Positions 57,801 to 64,000 of a DNA stretch of 64,000 nucleotides are shown in pieces. The position numbers and the translations under genes were made by a program. The DNA is from Sipunculus nudus (taxonomy: Eukaryota; Annelida; Sipuncula; Golfingiida; Sipunculidae): assembly GCA_026874595.1 (NCBI GenBank), contig CM049310.1, forward strand, positions 6,450,001 through 6,514,000, in the 5' to 3' direction. Each line of letters begins with the position of its first letter. Within the stretch, counting starts at the first letter, position 1. Under the pieces are notes generated by a model. That model saw only the letters and a program-made list of their open reading frames with translations. It did no database searches and had not been told where the DNA came from.

Positions 57801-59190
57801 GTATCTTAATTGAAAGGAATATCTGGAGCGGGGAATCTGACAGTCCAGGCGATGACTATTTAAAATTCTTGTACGAACCTCGGAGCATGACATAGTGTTT
57901 TTGATATGATCCCTGGCTGTTCATCCTGGCAGTGAATGAGCGCCGATTGCAAATTTGGTTGCGAACAAATTGGATTGTAATTGCGTAACCCGGCCGCGGT
58001 GCAGTGCGTATTGATCTGTGGTTTCCTATGATTAGCGCGCGGGTGTCTTCGTTCGCCAAAAGAAAGAGCGCAGCACAAACATCAATAAAATTCGATATGT
58101 GTGGCGCACAGCAAACTCCAGATATTAACCTAATAACAGTTCCTGCAACTAGAGGGAATGCCACTCGGAGATGGTGGGCTGCCACTCTGGCGTCTCCTAA
58201 TCAAGCTCTATTCTGACGATTTGTCTAATTGCCTTTGTCCACGGACATATGAATTCACTTAGAAACTAGGATCATTATCTGCCAAATCGCTGACGTGGAC
58301 TTCCGCTGCTCAATGCTCTTCGGCTCTGACCAAGAATCGTATTAGATGTTTCTCTCACGAAACTGGTTTATATGAGTTTAAACAATTCCTTCAGTTTAAT
58401 TTCATTGATTAAAATTGATTATACTTTACACGGTATATTTAAACTCTGCTTCCGTGCTTTGTATATAGCATTACCACATTTAAAAAATGAATTTATTTTT
58501 GCCGTGTTCATGAAATAATTCCTATAAAAGGAAATAATGGAGTACAGAATTTCAGGAATAAAGTTCTGAAATCCTATAATCTGCAACATTTTTCACGGGA
58601 TAATAGCTGTCCCTGTAACTAACGTAAAGTCTTCCTCCGGATACAAGCTTATCTTTCCATCAATGAAATATTTAGATATCCTTATATAGTTAAGAAATAT
58701 AATTAATAGTTCAACTGTCGGGCTAGACCCATGCACAACTGTAGCTATGATAAATTGTTTTTCTCATTGCTTCCGGTCACGTCAGACCTAATGCCGTAAA
58801 GGAATATAATATATTTTAAATACGCTTTAGACCTTATAACAAAGAAATAATGAAAACCGTTTTAAATATTATTAATTATTTAACTACGTCTTTCATAACA
58901 TCCAGATGGCTTTTTTAATGATGTATTACTTCTTTGATGACATCTTAATGACCTTTTATGACGTATTTCGTCAGTGAATGGCGTACCTTGAGTAGTCTGT
59001 CCGGCAGTAGACATTGTCGTTTCGTATGAAGCAGGAACTCTGCCTGTCCAGGCTGGTCTGACAGACGCAGCATCGCAGGCACTCGACATGCCACGTGCGT
59101 CCGCTAACCTTCAGTAAGTGACGCTCCATAATCAACTCACCGCACCCAAAACATAGCTCTCCCTCAGGCTGGAATAATAATAATAATAAT

Positions 59191-59238
<48 letters not shown>

Positions 59239-59706
59239 GATTTCGAATGTTTTACATCTATACTACTTCAAAATAGATATCATTCTTCTGCTGCTACTGA
59301 ACTGGTCTGCTACAACTATACTACTATATATACCATGGCTTTTTATGCTCCTTTTTTAATGGAATGATAACAAAAATGTAATTTGGATGTACCAAAAGCA
59401 TAGTCTTTTGTGTTCATACATATCTTATTGTGAACGGCAGTTGCATCAATACAATGCGGCTTCCAATATAAAAGGAAATGGCTTTAATTTTAAAATTATA
59501 AATTCTAGTAAAATTCATTGTTATAATTCTTAAGATAATATACATGCAGTATTTCAAGCAAAATTATTCCATAATACGAAGTATCCTAAAAATCATAATA
59601 AGAGAATAATATATATATATAAATATAACCACATTCACCTGATGATCGGGTCGCATCCCGTGAAACAGACTGTTGTGAATTAACAGTGTTGTTTTTCTTC
59701 AGAGTT

Positions 59707-59792
<86 letters not shown>

Positions 59793-62700
59793 AGGACCAG
59801 AGCACTTTTAAATTTTCAAGCTATCATGCAAGCGTTGCATCAAAACATATATGTTTTGTTTGAACATAGTACGTAACGTATCAAATCTAATCTCTCCGGT
59901 GATCAGCACATTCCGCGGGTAGCGACAAAGACGGATCACAGACATATGTATGTTATACACACATTTTATTCGTGTCAGAACAACACCAGAGGAGGGCCTC
60001 GCGGGAGGTCGGGGTACGCCGCCGCGCGCGCGTCGTCTGTTTCTGCTTACGCATACCGACTTTGAACGTCCACAAATGGGGATTTAATTACCTTTGGATA
60101 ATTTCTTTACGAGCGGGATAGGGGCGATAAAATCGGATTACGCAACCAATGATGTCCAGAAACTTGGTGATAATGAGATTAAATCCTGTCACTCCTTTCT
60201 CAGCTTCCTGGGATCATGTCGCTCCACGTTTATCTTGTCATCTTGCGCTTCCTACAGATAATTATCACTTTCCCGCCTAATTTTTTAAATTGATTTAACA
60301 CGCCCAGCTTGGCCGCCGCCACATATCCCATGTGGCCATATATTCTGGTCAGCCGAGACTGACCGCTTTAGAGCTGGATAATAATTCTTAATACTAATTT
60401 AAACCGTGGAACATGAGAAACAGTATAAGGCTATTCGTTTTTCCACTATGTTACTATTTATTTTCGTATGGAAATAAACAAGCAAATTAATAAGTTAGTC
60501 GCAATTTAAAAATTTCCAAATTGAAACATTCCAGTTTCAAATGCCCGATTAGCCTGGTTATGACATAATATGTACTATGATTCAATCTTAAACCTTTTGT
60601 ATAAAATTTTGTTCAATTATCTATAATTAAACTTTATTTATCATGAAGAAACATTATAGAAACATTCTAAGGAGGAATGAGCTGATGCGCTGTATATCGG
60701 AATATATATGTTTCGATTATATATCATTAATGTATACATATACGTTTGTAATCGTTATTGATTAGAAATTTTAAGATAGGACATATTTTTTATAGTCTCT
60801 TGGTAGCTAAATTTTTTTACGCGATCTATCCAAAAAGTGGAGTAGAAAGTGTTAATTTAACTGTAAACATAAAAAAATAAGAAGGCATGATTATTTTTTT
60901 AGAAAAAAAAACATTTAATGAAGTCTTATCGATATAGCTGTCCTGTCTGTACCATGTTTGAAGGGATATACAAAGGTTTCCTTTGATGGCGAAAAACGGC
61001 ATATGGCTGTAATGTGATTACTCCGCCGAACTGATGTGCCGTGGACAGCGAATTAGTCCGCTCATGGCTGTACATCTTGAGGTGGCAATATAATTAGCTA
61101 CCTCCGATATGTGAACACTATAGAACAGGGTGTATACAGAGCTGTACACGGGTGATTTATATTTAGGATTTTGAAATGAGTTTGTTATTTGGTGCACGAA
61201 ACATAAGTAAAGCAACAGAACATGAAAATTGGAGGAACATATGTTTACATCATTAAAGTATAGGGCACTGTAAAAAGCCTTTCCCCTTCTAAAATAAATA
61301 TTTTTCCCAATAAAATTAGTTAACAAAAGCAACAGAAATGTGAAAAAATGGACACGCACCAAATGCCAGAAGTATTGAATTTGTTTTATCAGGTTTGTTT
61401 ATGATTTATTCTTTTCATAACGTTGGACCCCGCCCTCTAAGACTAAATGATCAACTGAATGTCATTTTCATACATGCAAACATATTACTATCGGATATAT
61501 CCTAAAAAGGTTGTAAATTTCAGTATATATTTTCAGCTGATACAAAATTCAGTTAATATGTACATAAACTGTAAAGGTTCATTAATAACGAATTTAAAGA
61601 TAATTATATGTTGTAAAAATAAATACGTCATAATAAATATTTAGGCCTATTTAATGTTAAGACGTCATTCGAAATTAACGAATTGGGTATTTATCAAACA
61701 TTGTATAATAGTGAAAGATTAAAAAAAATAAAGGTGTGTAAGGAGAGTGTATATTTTAAGTTGAATATGCTGATTCATGTAGTGAAGAATTCGAAAGAAT
61801 AAGTTAAACGTACATAAATTTTTTTGCAATATATAATAATATACATTGAAATTAAGCAATGATTTTACGTAAAACTATACAAGAGTTAAAAGAGCTCATC
61901 CATGTTTATAATTGTAATATCGAGTTTTGCATGGTGTGATATCGTTTCTCCAAGCTGGAATTATCCACCCATTATATCCACCAAATATCCACCTGGATAA
62001 ATGAATGTTATTTAATAATAATAATAACTTATTAATTATTATTATAAATATATATATATATATATATAGGCCTACGTTGCATCTGATGTGATAAAGACCT
62101 ATCCTAATTATATAGATACATAAATGAATTAAATATAAGATTTCAATTATAACTGTTTCATTATTGAATATTTGCCGAACTAGTATTGATAAGTAACACT
62201 TTTTTATAAAAAAATTTAAAATAGAGCAAACTAATATATATATTTATATTATAGACCATTTAATAATAGAACCAAACAATTTATGTATATGATATGAATT
62301 ACAGAATATATCACAGAAAGAGTGCTTTTATCTCTGTAGGTTAATTATCTTAGGTGAAATATGTGAAATGCCGTATAAAAAAAATATAATTAAATATTGA
62401 TGACTGTCTTATCAAGTAGTGTGTATCGGAGTGTTCCTCAAATGAACTGAAGTAACCGAAACTTGAAATCCCGTGGGTTTAGGGCACTGTTTTATTTGTT
62501 ATATCCTCATAAAAAACTATACTACTTTATTATTTATGCTAAAATGATCACTGTTGGCAAATCGAAAGGCTCTACATATAAAAAGTCGGTTGGATGGTCT
62601 CGCGATACGAGATATGCTGACTCTGATATTTGATAATTGGGATGAGTCGGGCAACGACTTGCTGAACAAAGCATGCGCATAAAAGGTGTTCCGGTTGGCG

Positions 62701-63561
62701 GGCACAGGTCCACAGTATTGAAGGGCACAGCGAGTACCTCTAAATGACAGTTATAGAAAAGGTGAAGCACGCGCATACTTTATTCATATACACATGGATT
62801 ATGTGTTCGGGCCTCTGGGGAACATATGCTGTCAACTGAATGCTTGCGTGGCAATAGTGACATTAGCGGTTTTTGGTAGTTATTAATAATTTATCGTTAC
62901 AGGAGTCATAGTTGAATAAATATTTCGATCTATTCCAGGTAAAGCTTGAAACATGTGTGAAGTTATGAATCAACCAGTGAGGCAATTATGAATATAACAG
63001 AAGTCCGTGCGTGAATGTATTGAGCGGGGACAAACCGTACTTATAAACTGTGAGAGGTAAGGAGAGAGACAGCTAGACAGGGATAACGGATGGTCCCTGG
63101 GAAAGAAGGAGATAGTCAGAAGGAATGAGGGAGGATAGGATGTTAACAATTAATAAATAAGTGAGGGATGCCCGAATTATTTGTTCAATATGTTTCACAT
63201 GATCTGATAATTAGCGTATTATAAAATCATAATATATCAAGATGTCGTTTTTATATGGACACATACACGTATCTTAACCTTAATACCTGTATTTAGCGGT
63301 GTCGGAAATTCATATCTACGTAAATGCGTGCATGGGATTCGCGAACGTATGTGCAAAATGGACTGGACATTTTTCAGTAATGCATTATATAATGTTGCAA
63401 AATAAATTAAAACTTAACAATAAAAATTTAAAAAGCCATGGTAAATTAAAAGTAAAATATTATGTTCTTACCTTAATTACTGTTACTCCCAGACTGGACG
63501 TATCGTCCATAGAACTGAAACTCTCCTCTCCCCCGCTTGAGCTCACGTCCATAGGTTCCAT
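52362..63561 (-). CDS. Awh: LIM-homeodomain transcription factor, LHX6/8 (Arrowhead) class
   Basis: Five minus-strand exons join in frame: 63561-63472, 59168-58987, 56856-56645, 53398-53057 and a tentative last exon 52414-52362 (about 292 residues). LIM1 ligands are C36, C39, H57, C60, C63, C66, C85 and D88. LIM2 ligands are C97, C100, H119, C122, C125, C128, C147 and H150. LIM2 contains [18 protein letters not shown] and [11 protein letters not shown], as in LHX6/8 and Awh. The homeodomain (about 177-236) has [27 protein letters not shown] and [16 protein letters not shown], closest to Arrowhead. Poly-Q and poly-N stretches follow. The start ATG sits in ACCATGG with an in-frame TAG 24 bases upstream (63583-63585). 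The protein should act in the nucleus, binding TAAT-type sites and LIM-binding cofactors; the family specifies neurons and imaginal cells. The final exon (ending LIFAS) is inferred from an acceptor and phase only. Confidence 0.93.
54033..54107. repeat. (AAT)n microsatellite
   Basis: A nearly uninterrupted AAT run in LHX6/8 intron 3. Confidence 0.95.
54848..54881. repeat. (TA)n microsatellite
   Basis: A TA run preceded by TCTG repeats (about 54820-54842) in LHX6/8 intron 3. Confidence 0.9.
55540..56110. promoter_or_regulatory. High-complexity intronic block, candidate enhancer
   Basis: This part of LHX6/8 intron 3 is GC-balanced, repeat-free and contains TAAT and CAGCTG-type motifs, unlike its AT-rich repetitive surroundings. 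Two short + strand frames here (55678-55954) have no recognisable domain. A conserved regulatory element is a guess from composition alone. Confidence 0.25.
56150..56198. repeat. (GA)n microsatellite
   Basis: An interrupted GA run in LHX6/8 intron 3. Confidence 0.9.
57840..58330. promoter_or_regulatory. High-complexity intronic block, candidate enhancer
   Basis: Repeat-free, more GC-rich sequence in LHX6/8 intron 2 (59-56.8 kb). Overlapping frames on both strands have no known motif. Regulatory function is speculative. Confidence 0.2.
59172..59237. repeat. (AAT)n microsatellite next to a splice acceptor
   Basis: An AAT/ATT run immediately upstream (on the minus strand) of the LIM1 exon acceptor at 59169-59170. 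On the transcribed strand this makes a (TTA)n tract directly before TTCCAG, serving as the polypyrimidine region. Confidence 0.9.
59713..59793. repeat. (TA)n(GA)n microsatellite
   Basis: About 56 bases of TA followed by GA repeats in LHX6/8 intron 1. Confidence 0.95.
60000..60380. promoter_or_regulatory. GC-rich and homeobox-site-rich intronic block, candidate enhancer
   Basis: In LHX6/8 intron 1, a short CpG-rich core (GCCGCCGCGCGCGCG near 60019) is followed by repeat-free sequence with several TAAT/ATTA and GATTA motifs (for example TTTAATTACC, GATAATTATC, GATAATAATTC). It stands out from the AT-rich flanks. This suggests, but does not prove, a cis-regulatory module. Confidence 0.3.
60381..63471. 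other. Remainder of LHX6/8 intron 1
   Basis: AT-rich sequence with short TA and ATA runs (about 62046-62068). No gene or clear transposon seen. Confidence 0.5.
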
Positions 63562-64000
63562 GGTTAGGCGAAATTTAAGTCCCTATTAAATATTTCAAAT
63601 TAGATAAACTTGATCGTCAGACTTCTTCTATAATTTGCTAAGATCACACCACTGTGCTATCATTGCATTCTGTTATGCGTTGCCTTCACAGTCCATTTAT
63701 ATGCACTGAAATCTAGTTGGAATGTGAACATATATTGAATCAAATAGCAAAATCACCAAATTCAGTTGCAGTCCTTCAAATTTCCATTATCTATAAAAGT
63801 TGTGACCAGAAGGCTGGGACCAGATGAGTCTTTTTACACAGCCGGGCTTGGATCGATGGAGAAATGTGTGCCCTTACTCGCCGTCAACGTTACAAAATGT
63901 AATGAATGTCCAGGCTGGGTCACTCTTAGATACCCTCCTGAACTCTCCTATTACAGATCACGCCCTTTTGCCAATTGTTTTATTCCCAGGCAATTTAATA
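63562..64000 (-). other. 5' untranslated and upstream region of LHX6/8
   Basis: The transcribed strand before the start codon has an in-frame stop at 63585-63583. No clear TATA box or splice signal is identifiable, so the transcription start may lie here or beyond the window edge. Confidence 0.4.

Overview
The window looks like metazoan nuclear DNA: it is AT-rich, its genes have many GT-AG introns, and transposon remains fill the introns and spacers. The homeodomain of the minus-strand gene closely resembles protostome Arrowhead (Awh). Together with Ly6/uPAR paralogues and Helitron-like repeats common in marine invertebrates, this suggests a lophotrochozoan, probably a mollusc. The species assignment is inference.

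Layout. 1-7.5 kb is gene-free: a ~340-bp satellite array running off the left edge, a diverged ~175-bp tandem array, a 33-bp minisatellite and a ~1.9-kb foldback element. 7.5-22.1 kb holds a two-member Ly6/uPAR cluster on the + strand. The first copy (7555-10448) appears dead because TGA replaces a conserved cysteine codon, and a decayed extra terminal exon sits inside its last intron. The second (13044-22032) is intact and predicts a 115-residue GPI-anchored protein. Its 8.3-kb first intron contains a hAT-type element with an exact 8-bp target duplication, an interrupted LINE on the minus strand, a second LINE fragment and inverted CCAAT-rich repeats. 22.2-27.7 kb is gene-free, with a 57-bp minisatellite and a ~1.5-kb element with terminal inverted repeats.

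27.7-46.2 kb is a complete 16-exon NDOR1 gene on the + strand (592 residues), the diflavin reductase of cytosolic iron-sulfur cluster assembly. Introns 13 and 14 carry three repeats with Helitron2/Helentron features: subterminal inverted repeats, a 3' hairpin followed by CTAGT, internal tandem repeats and no target duplication. One is inserted in another, and a fourth such element lies just downstream of the gene. 46.2-52.3 kb is the spacer between convergent genes. 52.4-63.6 kb is a LIM-homeobox gene of the LHX6/8 (Arrowhead) class on the minus strand, with two LIM domains, a homeodomain and about 292 residues in five predicted coding exons.

The three gene families are functionally unrelated and I see no operon-like logic. 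The most noteworthy structures are the nested Helentron-like elements in NDOR1, whose repeats are densely packed with nuclear-receptor half-sites. I found no convincing new multi-gene system, and no tRNA, rRNA or CRISPR.
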